A stretch of DNA of 64,000 bases from Tautonia plasticadhaerens (GTDB taxonomy: Bacteria; Planctomycetota; Planctomycetia; Isosphaerales; Isosphaeraceae). The stretch covers positions 4,898,001-4,962,000 of the forward strand of contig NZ_CP036426.1 in assembly GCF_007752535.1 (NCBI RefSeq), written 5' to 3'. Made by a program: the position numbers and the translations under genes. Every line of letters starts with the position of its first letter. Position 1 is the stretch's first letter. Below, one piece after another: positions 57,001 through 64,000 of the stretch. The notes below the pieces were generated by a model. The model made no database searches. It worked only from the letters and a program-made list of their open reading frames with translations, and was not told where the DNA came from.

Positions 57001-58201
57001 GCAGGCCCCAGAACAGGTGGCGCTCCCAGCCGGGGGCCCGGGGGGCGGCGCTCATCCAGACCAGGCCCTCGGGGCTGATCGACCGCAGGCCGAGCGCCCC
57101 GGCCAGGGTGAGCAGGTCCCGGACGAGTTGCTCGGGGCTCTGGTAGCGCCGGTCGGGGTCCTTGGCCATCAGCTTCAGGACGATCGCCGCCAGGTCGGCC
57201 GGGACGGCGGGGTTGAGCCCCCGGACGTCGGGCGCGGGCTCCTCTCGGTGGCTGAGGAGCTTCTGCAGCACCGTACCGCCGGGGAAGGGCGGCTGGCCGG
57301 TGAGCATGTGGTAGATGGTACAGCCGAGGGAGTAGAGGTCGCTGCGGACGTCGACGGAGCGGGGGTCCCGGGCCTGCTCGGGGCTGATGTAGTCGAAGGT
57401 GCCCAGGGTCATGTTGCTCTGGGTCAGTCCGTCGTCGGCCCCCTCGCGCTCGAAGCGACGGGCCAGGCCCATGTCCACCAGCTTCGCCCGGCCGTGCGCG
57501 GTGACGATGATGTTCGACGGCTTGATGTCGCGGTGGACCACGCCCCGCTCCGAGGCGTGCACCAGGGCCCCGGCGATCTGCAGGGTGAAGTTGATCGCCT
57601 CGGCCACCGGCAGCGGCCCGTACCGCTCGACCCGCTGGCGGATGGTGGTGCCGTCGATGTACTCGAAGGCGATGTAGTGCAGGCCCTTGTCCTGGCCGAT
57701 CGTGTAGACCCGGGCGATGTTCTCGTGGTCGAGCCGGGCGGCGGCCCGGCCCTCCTGGTAGAAGCGGCGGACGTTCTCGGCCTCGAACGCCTGGCCCGGC
57801 GGCAGGACCTTCAGCGCGATGAAGCGGTCCAGCCGCACGTCGAGGGCCCGGAAGACCGCCCCCATGCCGCCGACGCCGATGGCTTGCTGGATCTCGAACG
57901 AGTCCAGCCGGTCGCCGTTGCCCGGCAGCCCGGCCTCCATCGGCCCCCGGCCCCCACCCCCGTTCCCGGAGGCCGACCCGATGCCCCTCCGGCTGCCGGA
58001 CCCGGAGGGCGAACCCTGCCCCGATCCCGACTCCGAACCGGGGCCCGATTTCGAGGTGCCCGCCCCGCGCAGCACGGTGGGAGACTCGTCGAGGACCGGA
58101 TCCGAGCCGTCCCCCGCGGGCCGATCGGCCATCGGGGGCCAGCTCCCGGTCGCCGAAGGCGAGTCCTCGGGCCTCGGCGGTCTGGGCGGGTATTCCTGCA
58201 T
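54011..58201 (-). CDS. Giant membrane Ser/Thr protein kinase with beta-helix-like extracytoplasmic domain
   Basis: 1396 residues from MQEYPPRPPRPED (the frame is open 126 bases further upstream). A disordered Pro/Gly/Ser-rich lead (1-90) precedes the kinase domain (about 95-370). This has GVGGMGAVF, the ATP-binding Lys in IALKVLPPG (about 129), a canonical HRDIKPSN loop (about 223) and DMG in place of DFG. The activation segment is GTFDYISPEQARDPRSVDVR. One transmembrane helix follows (FWGLPAAALGMIVATLVWMG, about 400-420). Nearly 1000 residues of repeated short beta phrases follow (RVTIEGLTFDLGE, ALTLSRCEVRGAG, ATLDLTGCSVTVDG, EVELSNSVVSCGG), pointing to two parallel beta-helix blocks joined by a Pro-rich linker. 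It shares this arrangement with the kinase at 15218-17977. Confidence 0.9.
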   Translation of the reverse strand: MQEYPPRPPRPEDSPSATGSWPPMADRPAGDGSDPVLDESPTVLRGAGTSKSGPGSESGSGQGSPSGSGSRRGIGSASGNGGGGRGPMEAGLPGNGDRLDSFEIQQAIGVGGMGAVFRALDVRLDRFIALKVLPPGQAFEAENVRRFYQEGRAAARLDHENIARVYTIGQDKGLHYIAFEYIDGTTIRQRVERYGPLPVAEAINFTLQIAGALVHASERGVVHRDIKPSNIIVTAHGRAKLVDMGLARRFEREGADDGLTQSNMTLGTFDYISPEQARDPRSVDVRSDLYSLGCTIYHMLTGQPPFPGGTVLQKLLSHREEPAPDVRGLNPAVPADLAAIVLKLMAKDPDRRYQSPEQLVRDLLTLAGALGLRSISPEGLVWMSAAPRAPGWERHLFWGLPAAALGMIVATLVWMGRDPDGDPLLGLTPDPAEFNPPAVPRPADARPDVGASGADRGAIAAPTTTGTGPDLASATSSRSAAEPSTPNLPARVRRVRSDEDLRKVLRSEPPGSTIELADNGPYRLSTAPGPGPIRADLTIRAADDTRPVLQPDSPDEFALDPGPLLHFEGGRVTIEGLTFDLGEAGSSAGPAVRAEGTALTLSRCEVRGAGRPAAIELIAPVPPIGPGASSRSPAMAVEAGRMPVRLETCTLGGGRVGVSARGPVTLGLGDCSIACRGPAIWFNNGAGPSGSTIPDFGFEVMPTPASSSGPPVRARLEMEHVSLVAGAEPVFRFDGTAIQVVASDLLVAPPRALDSGSGRTTLVAIDDPDRLHWMGFGNLYARIGVYLQPSDPSSDHPRIFEFDAWAGGSSIGEVRSEDSTQHVWVEDDPGAALARDLPVSLAFRPASAALPPGDGAGNGPAPSVVGARRGPAGPIEPVEPTVASDARQPDPARLTGFDPDPMDLGPMTLAPGVGEPSGVGAFAAPPTSPGPRRLEPVEGEAPPAFRSFASTDSSRPGADGGRRQAAPPMLPTAEAMPTGLPDAAGSDADAPIRTAAGLVDRLGRLGPKGGVLLLAAGARIDLPPQAVPGSGIVEILAEPGPTRPLLRFLADPVAPAGTGGWSTMLRVERGGELRLRGVDLLVGSDEAPPPGPWAAFGLAPEATLDLTGCSVTVDGPVPSAAVRLLAEEPGEAGSPPEPFRAGGGVAGVRVIDSLIRCSDDVVEVASGARGEVELSNSVVSCGGSLLVGHGRASAAGGRLAASSAPEPRLVLELRRVTVVSRGGIVRLDSAPDQPELPLAVVSARESVLTTGPDGGALFLVDGQGELGTLGDRIRVVESREVAYHLVDEYRRDQTARLDILPQVLDRDEWRLFVGRSEVDARHGDAGFLDDDGPSTSPPSLDPDDLRLDPDGLASDLGPDLDRIPRPPGPETLAEGPTIRPGVQVLDRIRRYFPGLP

Positions 58202-58789
58202 CGGGCCGTCTCGCGGGGAGGACGGATCGGGTCGAGTGCGGCTCGGATGGTCGCAGTCCATTGCGCCCACGATGCGTGAGCGACGTGCGCGGACGGGAAG
58301 CGTGGCCTCAGGCACGTCGAAGCCCACCGTGTAACTCTAGTCGGAGCGGCGAGGGGAGTCAACCGCCGTTGCCGAACCCATGATCCGGCCAGGATCTCGG
58401 TCAAATGCTGGGGAAACGAGTCCTGCCGCCCCGGGGGTCCGGGTCGTCGATCGCACCGGACCGGGGGCCCGGTCCGTCGCGGCCGTCGGGGGCGTGCCCG
58501 TCGCCGGCGGACTCGGGGCGGGTGCCGGGCAGTACGAGCGGGACCCGCCAGGTTCGGGAGTCGGCTTGAACGTCCCGCGGCCGGTGACGTGATCGATCCG
58601 GTGAGTGTCGAGCCCCCGGTCGTCAGCCCTCGGATCCTCGTCGGGGGTGCCTTGCGGGTCGTCGTGGTCCCCCACGTCGACGCGCCGACGGCCGCTTGAC
58701 CGGGATCGGGGGCCGTCCGAAGATGTCGCCCGGCGACGCGACGCGCACCGATCACTTCACCGGCATCCGCCGATGATCGAGAGGAATTC
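58202..58789. other. Divergent intergenic region
   Basis: 588 bases between the minus-strand kinase and the AIM24 gene. No convincing gene. A GAGAGG ribosome-binding site sits before the AIM24 start. Promoters for both divergent genes should be here but none could be assigned confidently. Confidence 0.4.
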
Positions 58790-59551
58790 ATGGCCCAGGA
58801 CCCCTTCGGCATCCCGTCAGACGCCGACGACCCCTTCGAACTGGCCGATTCCTCCGGGGGCCCGGTGCGACGGGAAGACGGCCCGGTGCCACTGACGATC
58901 CTCGGCGACATCGCCCAGCGGGCCCGGCTGGACCTCGAACCGGGCGATGCGATCTGGGCGAGCAAGGGTTCGATCATGGCCTATTCCGACGCCGTCCGCT
59001 GGCGGCTCCGGGTGCCGGGCGGCGTCGGCGGGGCCGTGAAGCGCTCGCTGGCCGGCGAGGGCCTGACGCTGACCTACATCGAGTCCGATCGTCCCGGCTA
59101 CGTGCTGCTGGCAGCGAATGCGCCGGGCCGGATCGGCATCTGGGATCTAACCCACGGGCCGATCATCGCCACCCGGGGCTCGTTCCTGGCCGCCTGGGGG
59201 GAGCGGGTCGACATCACCGTGACCATCGCCCGGCGCGCCGGTGCCGCGTTCTTCGGCGGCGCGGGCCTGTTCCTCCAGAAGGTCTCCGGGGTCGGTCGGG
59301 TGCTGGTGCACGGCAGCGGAGACTTCGACGAGCGGGTGCTCGCCCCGGGAGAGCGCCTGCTCGTCAGCTCGGGCAACCTCGCGGCGTTCTCCCACTCGGT
59401 CGACTACGACATCCAGGGGGTCGGCGGGTGTTCGAAGATGCTCTTCGGCGGCGAGGGGATCTTCATGACCCGGCTCACCGGCCCCGGCCGCGTGCTGCTC
59501 CAGAGCCTCAAGCGCGGCAACGCCGTGCAGAGCTCCGGCCGGGGCGGCTGA
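58790..59551 (+). CDS. AIM24 family protein
   Basis: 253 residues. A 40-residue acidic lead is followed by the AIM24/TIGR00266 core: LDLEPGDAIWASKGSIMAYS, VKRSLAGEGLTLTYIESD, GAGLFLQKVSGVGRVLVHGS, VSSGNLAAFSHSVDYDIQGV and KMLFGGEGIFMTRLTGPGRV. The fold is a beta-roll related to tryptophan RNA-binding attenuation protein-like modules; function is unproven in bacteria. A GAGAGG site 6 bases before the ATG supports the start. It is convergent with the hydrolase gene (70-base gap). Confidence 0.88.
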   Translation: MAQDPFGIPSDADDPFELADSSGGPVRREDGPVPLTILGDIAQRARLDLEPGDAIWASKGSIMAYSDAVRWRLRVPGGVGGAVKRSLAGEGLTLTYIESDRPGYVLLAANAPGRIGIWDLTHGPIIATRGSFLAAWGERVDITVTIARRAGAAFFGGAGLFLQKVSGVGRVLVHGSGDFDERVLAPGERLLVSSGNLAAFSHSVDYDIQGVGGCSKMLFGGEGIFMTRLTGPGRVLLQSLKRGNAVQSSGRGG

Positions 59552-59621
59552 GCGGGGTCGCCGAGGTCGGCGGGGCCCGAGTCGCCCGGGCCCGACCGTC
59601 CGACCGATCAAGCGTCCCGGG

Positions 59622-61706
59622 TCAGGCGGTCGCCCCCCTCGGCTCGATCAGATTGAGCCCCCTGGCCTCCAGGACTCGGTAGCAGTCGGGGAGGTCGAAT
59701 GCCATGAGCACGCCGGGGAGCAGCGAGGAGAGGGGCCAGTCGTACTCCTCGGCCTCGGCGATGTCGGAGAAGGATGCGGGTGCGTGCTTGAGCGTCACGG
59801 CCTTGATCGCGTCCCCCTCGGCCAGCACGGCGGCGAGGGTGGTGGGGATGGTCCCCCAGCCCCGGGAGGCGAGGTGGACTTCGGCGTGGCCGATGGACCG
59901 GAGCCAGTCCAGGAGCCCCAGCACGTCGAGCGCCCGCTGCGCCGGGACGGGGCGGCCGAGCATCAGGCCGTGCGAGGCGTAGAAGTAGTCGTTGCCGTAG
60001 GGGGTGAAATACGAATCGATCCCGCAAGTGTTGGGGCGGGATTCGCCGATGCCCCGCACGTCGCAGGCGTAGAGGGCGGACTCGGGCTCGGCGGCGATCA
60101 GCTCACGGATCAACGGCTCGTCGCGCAATTCGGCATCGGCGGATTTGTCGGAAATGTAGAGGATCGCGCGGGTCGCGTCGGCGGGGGGCCGGGACTGGTG
60201 GGCCCGGTCGTAGAGGCGGTAGGCGATCGCCTCGATCCCCGGCTCGGTCGGCACGGCGTAGACGCCGATGCTCGGCTTCGGGTAGCCCCGCCCGGAGATC
60301 GGCCGGAGGATGCGATAGGGTGGGAGCGGCCGGGCCCCGGGCCCCGGGACGAGCGAGGCGACCGCCGCCCGGGTGGCCTCGGCGTCGAGCCCGCCGCGGT
60401 CCCCTGCGAGCCGTTCCGACTTCTCCCGGGTGAAGGCGACGACCGACTTCGACCCCATCGCCGCCACCTGGCCCTCGGGGGTGCACCTGAGCGCCTCGAC
60501 CGGCTCGATCGTCAGTCCGGGCTCGGTCGATCCGTCGGCCGAGCCGGTCGCCCGGTTGAACCAGCCGTACATGGCCTCCCGGTTCTCCTGCGAGTAGCCG
60601 TGCTCGGTGGGGCCGACGAACAGGCCGATGTTCTCGGGGGCGCCGAGCAGCGTGTAGAGCCGCTTCAGGCGGCGGTGGGCGAGGATCGAGCCCCGGACGT
60701 CGAAGTAGTCGCGTTCCTTGGCGAGGATGATCACCGGCTTGGGCGCCATCGCGGCGAGGAAGTCCTCGTGGTCGAGCCCCAGCTCCAGGGCCCGGGGCGG
60801 GCACTGCTCGATGTCGGCCGGCAGCTCGTTCTCCAGGTTGCGGCGGAAGCTGGTGACGAAGCAGCTCGGCGCCCCCATGGCCCAGCGGCCCTCCAGGCCG
60901 CAGAGCCAGGTGGTCATCGTGCCGCCCCCCGAGTTGCCGGTGACGCCGATCCAATCGGGGTCGACCTCGTCCCGGGTCAGCAGGTAGTCGAGCGCCCGGA
61001 TGCCGTCCCAGGCCCGCCACGCGCCGAGGTTCTCGCCCACGAGCAATTGTTGATTCCCCGCCAGCAGGTGCTCGTGGACGCCGGCGCCGACGCTCGACCC
61101 CAGATCCGCGCCCGGGTACTGGAGCCGCTCCCCCTGGCCGATGGGGTCAATGATGAGGCAGACGTAGCCGAGCCGGGCCAGCCCCTGGGCGAAGCTCTGG
61201 TACGGCTCGGCCGCCTTGCCCTCCGTCGAATGCCCGCAGGTGCCGATCACCCCGGGGAGCTTGCCCGCCCGACCCGTCGGGACGTAAATGTTCCCCGTCA
61301 CGAGGAAGCCGGGGCGGCTCTCGAAGATCACGTTCTCGACCCGGTAGCCGTCCCGGTCGATCGAGCCGGTCACCCGGGGGTTCAGCGGCGTCCGCCCGGG
61401 CATCGGGCCGAAGCACTCGGCGATCCGTTCCCGGACCGAGGCCACGTGCCGCTCGGCGTCTTCCTTCGTCTCCAGCTCGCGGAGGGCCCGGACGCGGGCG
61501 GCGTCGAGGGCCCGGACGCGGTCGACGTAGAAGTCCTGGAGCATCCGGGGGAAGCGGTTGAGGATCGGCCGGTCGCCGTCGTCCTGGATGGGGCCGGCGA
61601 ACGCCCGGGAGGCGCCGGGGGCCCGGGCCAGCGACCAGGCCATCGCCATCGCGGCGCCGCCGCGGGCGAAGTCGCGTCGGGTGAAGGTGCATTCGCGTGA
61701 GGACAT
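59622..61706 (-). CDS. Tat-exported alpha/beta-hydrolase (acetyl-xylan-esterase-like), two hydrolase modules
   Basis: 694 residues from MSSRECTFTRRDF; TRRDFARGGAAMAMAWSLA is a twin-arginine signal. The first module (about 60-420) has GVIGTCGHSTEGK, LARLGYVCLIIDPIGQGER, and the nucleophile elbow GVTGNSGGGTM (Ser about residue 257). GLDHEDFLAAMAPKPVIILA and a late His in GPTEHGYSQENREAMYGW complete a triad. The second, weaker module (about 500-690) shows ALYACDVRGIGESRP and HLASRGWGTIPTTLAA, where the elbow Ser is replaced (RGW), so it is likely inactive. It probably hydrolyses esters or carbohydrates outside the cytoplasm. It is divergent from the oxidoreductase gene. Confidence 0.85.
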   Translation of the reverse strand: MSSRECTFTRRDFARGGAAMAMAWSLARAPGASRAFAGPIQDDGDRPILNRFPRMLQDFYVDRVRALDAARVRALRELETKEDAERHVASVRERIAECFGPMPGRTPLNPRVTGSIDRDGYRVENVIFESRPGFLVTGNIYVPTGRAGKLPGVIGTCGHSTEGKAAEPYQSFAQGLARLGYVCLIIDPIGQGERLQYPGADLGSSVGAGVHEHLLAGNQQLLVGENLGAWRAWDGIRALDYLLTRDEVDPDWIGVTGNSGGGTMTTWLCGLEGRWAMGAPSCFVTSFRRNLENELPADIEQCPPRALELGLDHEDFLAAMAPKPVIILAKERDYFDVRGSILAHRRLKRLYTLLGAPENIGLFVGPTEHGYSQENREAMYGWFNRATGSADGSTEPGLTIEPVEALRCTPEGQVAAMGSKSVVAFTREKSERLAGDRGGLDAEATRAAVASLVPGPGARPLPPYRILRPISGRGYPKPSIGVYAVPTEPGIEAIAYRLYDRAHQSRPPADATRAILYISDKSADAELRDEPLIRELIAAEPESALYACDVRGIGESRPNTCGIDSYFTPYGNDYFYASHGLMLGRPVPAQRALDVLGLLDWLRSIGHAEVHLASRGWGTIPTTLAAVLAEGDAIKAVTLKHAPASFSDIAEAEEYDWPLSSLLPGVLMAFDLPDCYRVLEARGLNLIEPRGATA

Positions 61707-61852
61707 GACGGAATTCTCCGGTCGATCGGGAGTTGTGTGCCGCCGGGGCCCCGGCGCCTTCACAGCGGGCATCGGCGGTAGTCTAATGCGGTTGAGGCAC
61801 TCGTCGCCAAGGGTCACCCCCGCCGACTTCGATCCCCGAAGGAGTTCTCGCC

Positions 61853-63157
61853 ATGCCCCGGCCGTTGCCGATCGCCGTGCCGACCCGCCGCCGCTTCCTC
61901 CGCTCGACCCTCGCCGCCGGGCTGACGCTCGCGGCCGCGCCCATGGCGTTCGGCCGGGCCCGTCGGGTCGGGCCGAACGACCGGATCACGTTCGGGGTCA
62001 TCGGCGTGGGGATCCAGGGGAGGGGCCTGGCCGTCCGGATGGCGAGGAGGCCCGACGCGCAGGTCGTCGCCGTGGCCGACGTGGTGGACATCCGACGGGA
62101 CGACGCGAAGGCCCGGATCGAGAAGGCGACCGCCGACCGGGACGGCTCCGCCTCGCACACCGGCTGCGACGTCTACCACGACTTCCGGGAGCTGCTCGCC
62201 CGGGACGACCTCGACGCCGTCATCATCGCCACCCCCGACCACTGGCATGCGATCCCCTGCGTCATGGCCGCCGACGCGAAGAAGCACATCTACTGCGAGA
62301 AGCCGCTGACGCACAACATCGCCCAGGGCCGCACGATCGTCGACGCCGTGGCCCGCAACGGCATCACGTTCCAGACCGGCAGCCAGCAGCGAAGCCCCGG
62401 CGAGTTCAGCGGCAACTTCCCCCGGGCCGTCGAGCTGGTCTGGAACGGCCGGATCGGTGAGGTGAAGACGATCCGGGTCGGCGTCGGCGGCCCCCCCAAG
62501 CCGGTGGACCTCGCCGAGGAGCCGGTTCCCGAGGGGACCGACTGGGACTTCTGGGTCGGCCCCGCCGCCTTCCACCCCTACAACGAGATCCTCTGCCCGA
62601 AGGGGGTCCACGACCACTTCCCCGACTGGAGGGGCTACGCCCCATACGGCAATGGCGGCATTGCCGACATGGGGGCCCACCACTTCGACATCGCCCAGTG
62701 GGCCTTGAAGAAGCACGAGTCCGGCCCGGTCTCGATCATCCCCCCGGAGGGGGACGACACCTCGGGGCTCCGATTCGTCTACGACGACGGCGTCGAGATG
62801 ATCCACGGCGGGCCCGACGACTGCACCTTCGAGGGGACCGAGGGGATCATCCGCGTCGGCCGATCGAAGTTCGAGACCGAGCCCGAGTCCCTCGCCGGGC
62901 CCCTGCCCGAGGGCGCCGAACGCGTCGACGCCGAGGGCGACCACTACGACAACTTCCTCGCGGCGATCAGGGGGGAGGCCCGCCCCGTCGCCCCCGCCGA
63001 GGTCGGCCACCGGACCGCCAGCGTCTGCCACCTCGGCGTGATCGGCTACACCCTCCGTCGCCCCTTGACCTGGGACCCCGACGCCGAGCGGTTCGTCGAC
63101 GACGACGAGGCGAATGCGCTCAGGACCGAGGAGTACCGCCGGCCCTGGTCGCTCTGA
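61853..63157 (+). CDS. Gfo/Idh/MocA family oxidoreductase, Tat-exported
   Basis: 434 residues. The N-terminus has TRRRFLRSTLAAGLTLAAAP (Tat signal). The Rossmann fold starts ITFGVIGVGIQGRGLAVRMA (about 45-64), and the family EKP motif is CEKPLTH (Glu149-Lys150-Pro151). The second domain contains GNGGIADMGAHHFDIAQWAL, the common substrate-binding DxGxHxxD-like stretch. An AAGGAG site lies 10 bases before the ATG. Such planctomycete proteins likely act on sugars or polyols outside the cytoplasm. ThuA-like protein follows 103 bases later. Confidence 0.92.
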   Translation: MPRPLPIAVPTRRRFLRSTLAAGLTLAAAPMAFGRARRVGPNDRITFGVIGVGIQGRGLAVRMARRPDAQVVAVADVVDIRRDDAKARIEKATADRDGSASHTGCDVYHDFRELLARDDLDAVIIATPDHWHAIPCVMAADAKKHIYCEKPLTHNIAQGRTIVDAVARNGITFQTGSQQRSPGEFSGNFPRAVELVWNGRIGEVKTIRVGVGGPPKPVDLAEEPVPEGTDWDFWVGPAAFHPYNEILCPKGVHDHFPDWRGYAPYGNGGIADMGAHHFDIAQWALKKHESGPVSIIPPEGDDTSGLRFVYDDGVEMIHGGPDDCTFEGTEGIIRVGRSKFETEPESLAGPLPEGAERVDAEGDHYDNFLAAIRGEARPVAPAEVGHRTASVCHLGVIGYTLRRPLTWDPDAERFVDDDEANALRTEEYRRPWSL

Positions 63158-63260
63158 GCGGGCCTGGTCGCCGGGCGGCGTCCGGCCCGACTGCCTCCGA
63201 AACCGCGGTTCGTCCCGAGCTTCCGTCACCCCTCACCCGAGATCGAATCGAGGATTCCCA

Positions 63261-64000
63261 ATGCTTCGCACCCCCGTCCGAACCGCCCTGCTCTCCCTCA
63301 CGCTCCTCGGCACGACCGCCGCCGCCGAGGATCCCTGGGTCGTCTACGAGGGGGGAGAGGGCCCCGGGAAGGGCACGCGCATCGTCCTCGTCTCGGGAGA
63401 CGAGGAGTATCGCTCCGAGGAGGGCCTGCCGCAGCTTGGCAAGATCCTGGCGACGCGCCACGGGTTCACCTGCACGGTGCTGTTCGCGATCGACCCGGAG
63501 ACCGGCGAGATCGACCCGAACAACATCCGGAACATCCCCGGGCTGGAAGCGCTGGAGGATGCCGAACTGATGATCATCGCCGCCCGGATGCGCGACCTTC
63601 CCGACGAGCAGATGAGACACGTCGTCGACTACGTGGAGTCCGGCCGGCCGATCATCGGCATCCGGACCGCGACCCACGCCTTCAAGCTTCCGGGGGATTC
63701 GACCTTCGGCCACTACTCCTGGGACAGCAAGGCCCCCGGCTGGGAGGGCGGCTTCGGCCGGAAGGTGCTGGGAGAGACGTGGATCAGCCACCACGGCGCC
63801 CACGGCAAGGAGAGCACCCGCGGGGTCGTCGCCCCCGACGCGGAGGGCCACCCGATCACCCGGGGGATCGACGACGGCGACATCTGGGGCCCGACCGACG
63901 TGTACGGCGTCCGACTCCCTCTGCCGGGGGATAGCCAGCCGATCATCCTCGGCCAGGTCCTCGGCGGCATGAGTCCCGAGGACCCTCCCGTCGAGGGGGA
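63261..64000 (+). CDS. Secreted ThuA-like domain protein, N-terminal part
   Basis: 246 codons are present; the frame runs off the window end without a stop. The N-terminus MLRTPVRTALLSLTLLGTTA is a signal peptide. The core reads GKGTRIVLVSGDEEYRSEEG, LMIIAARMRDLPDEQMRHVV, YVESGRPIIGIRTATHAFKL and EGGFGRKVLGETWISHHGAH. This is the ThuA/glutamine-amidotransferase-like fold, which lacks the usual catalytic Cys. ThuA proteins accompany Gfo/Idh/MocA oxidoreductases in trehalose or other sugar use, matching the upstream gene. Confidence 0.88.
   Translation, partial: MLRTPVRTALLSLTLLGTTAAAEDPWVVYEGGEGPGKGTRIVLVSGDEEYRSEEGLPQLGKILATRHGFTCTVLFAIDPETGEIDPNNIRNIPGLEALEDAELMIIAARMRDLPDEQMRHVVDYVESGRPIIGIRTATHAFKLPGDSTFGHYSWDSKAPGWEGGFGRKVLGETWISHHGAHGKESTRGVVAPDAEGHPITRGIDDGDIWGPTDVYGVRLPLPGDSQPIILGQVLGGMSPEDPPVEG

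Overview
The window is very GC-rich with strong third-position GC bias, and its protein families point to a planctomycete, most likely family Isosphaeraceae (Tautonia- or Paludisphaera-like; inferred from content, not tested by alignment). The marker families are DUF1501 and DUF1549/DUF1553 proteins, planctomycete cytochrome-c/WD40 proteins, a DUF1559 prepilin-like protein, a PEP-CTERM protein, an LEPR-XLL-like surface protein, giant Ser/Thr kinases and an ISAzo13-type transposase remnant. I saw no rRNA, tRNA, CRISPR array or replication origin. Most of the window looks like chromosomal core and lineage-specific sequence rather than a mobile island.

Layout. 1-3.2 kb: end of a PhyH dioxygenase gene, then dapF, bioD and an anchored hypothetical protein closed by a perfect 20-bp hairpin. 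3.2-5.9 kb: a secreted heme-c-motif/terpene-cyclase-fold protein, then a decayed transposase. 5.9-12.3 kb: glgA, a PEP-CTERM protein, and a tightly coupled operon of GH57 4-alpha-glucanotransferase, DUF58 and a membrane protein. 12.2-14.7 kb (minus): an EEP-family hydrolase and an orphan 'NARLHGL' protein. 15.2-18 kb: a Ser/Thr kinase with an atypical HRDVN loop and a probable beta-helix ectodomain. 18.2-23.3 kb: a Gly-rich LEDR-motif protein, an acyl-CoA dehydrogenase, a Nudix/NrtR-like gene frameshifted at a C11 tract, and a membrane protein. 23.9-27.7 kb: a subtilase followed by a gene resembling a free-standing subtilase propeptide/I9 inhibitor, then a four-helix membrane protein. 27.7-38.9 kb: seven minus-strand genes (DUF1501, methyltransferase, DUF1549/1553, three membrane proteins including an M50-like one, and cytochrome-c/WD40/PPC). 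39.2-44.7 kb: purC, aroC, a hybrid histidine kinase whose sensor domain matches the plant ethylene-binding domain, and a DMT exporter. 45.2-47.6 kb: a small lipoprotein, a DUF1559 protein and a membrane protein, bounded by strong hairpins. 47.9-52.8 kb: a second DUF1501 gene (minus), then dxr overlapping rseP. 52.9-58.2 kb (minus): a methyltransferase split at a G9 tract and a second giant Ser/Thr kinase with a beta-helix-like ectodomain. 58.8-64 kb: AIM24 family protein, Tat-exported alpha/beta-hydrolase, Tat-exported Gfo/Idh/MocA oxidoreductase, and a ThuA-like protein running off the end.

How the genes relate. Housekeeping functions are lysine/peptidoglycan (dapF), biotin (bioD), purine (purC), aromatic amino acid (aroC) and isoprenoid (dxr) synthesis, plus envelope stress proteolysis (rseP). 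Glycogen metabolism is represented by glgA and the GH57 enzyme. Much of the rest is secreted or surface-anchored. The most notable points are the ethylene-receptor-like hybrid kinase, the protease/inhibitor-like pair, and the two kinases sharing an unusual extracytoplasmic domain.
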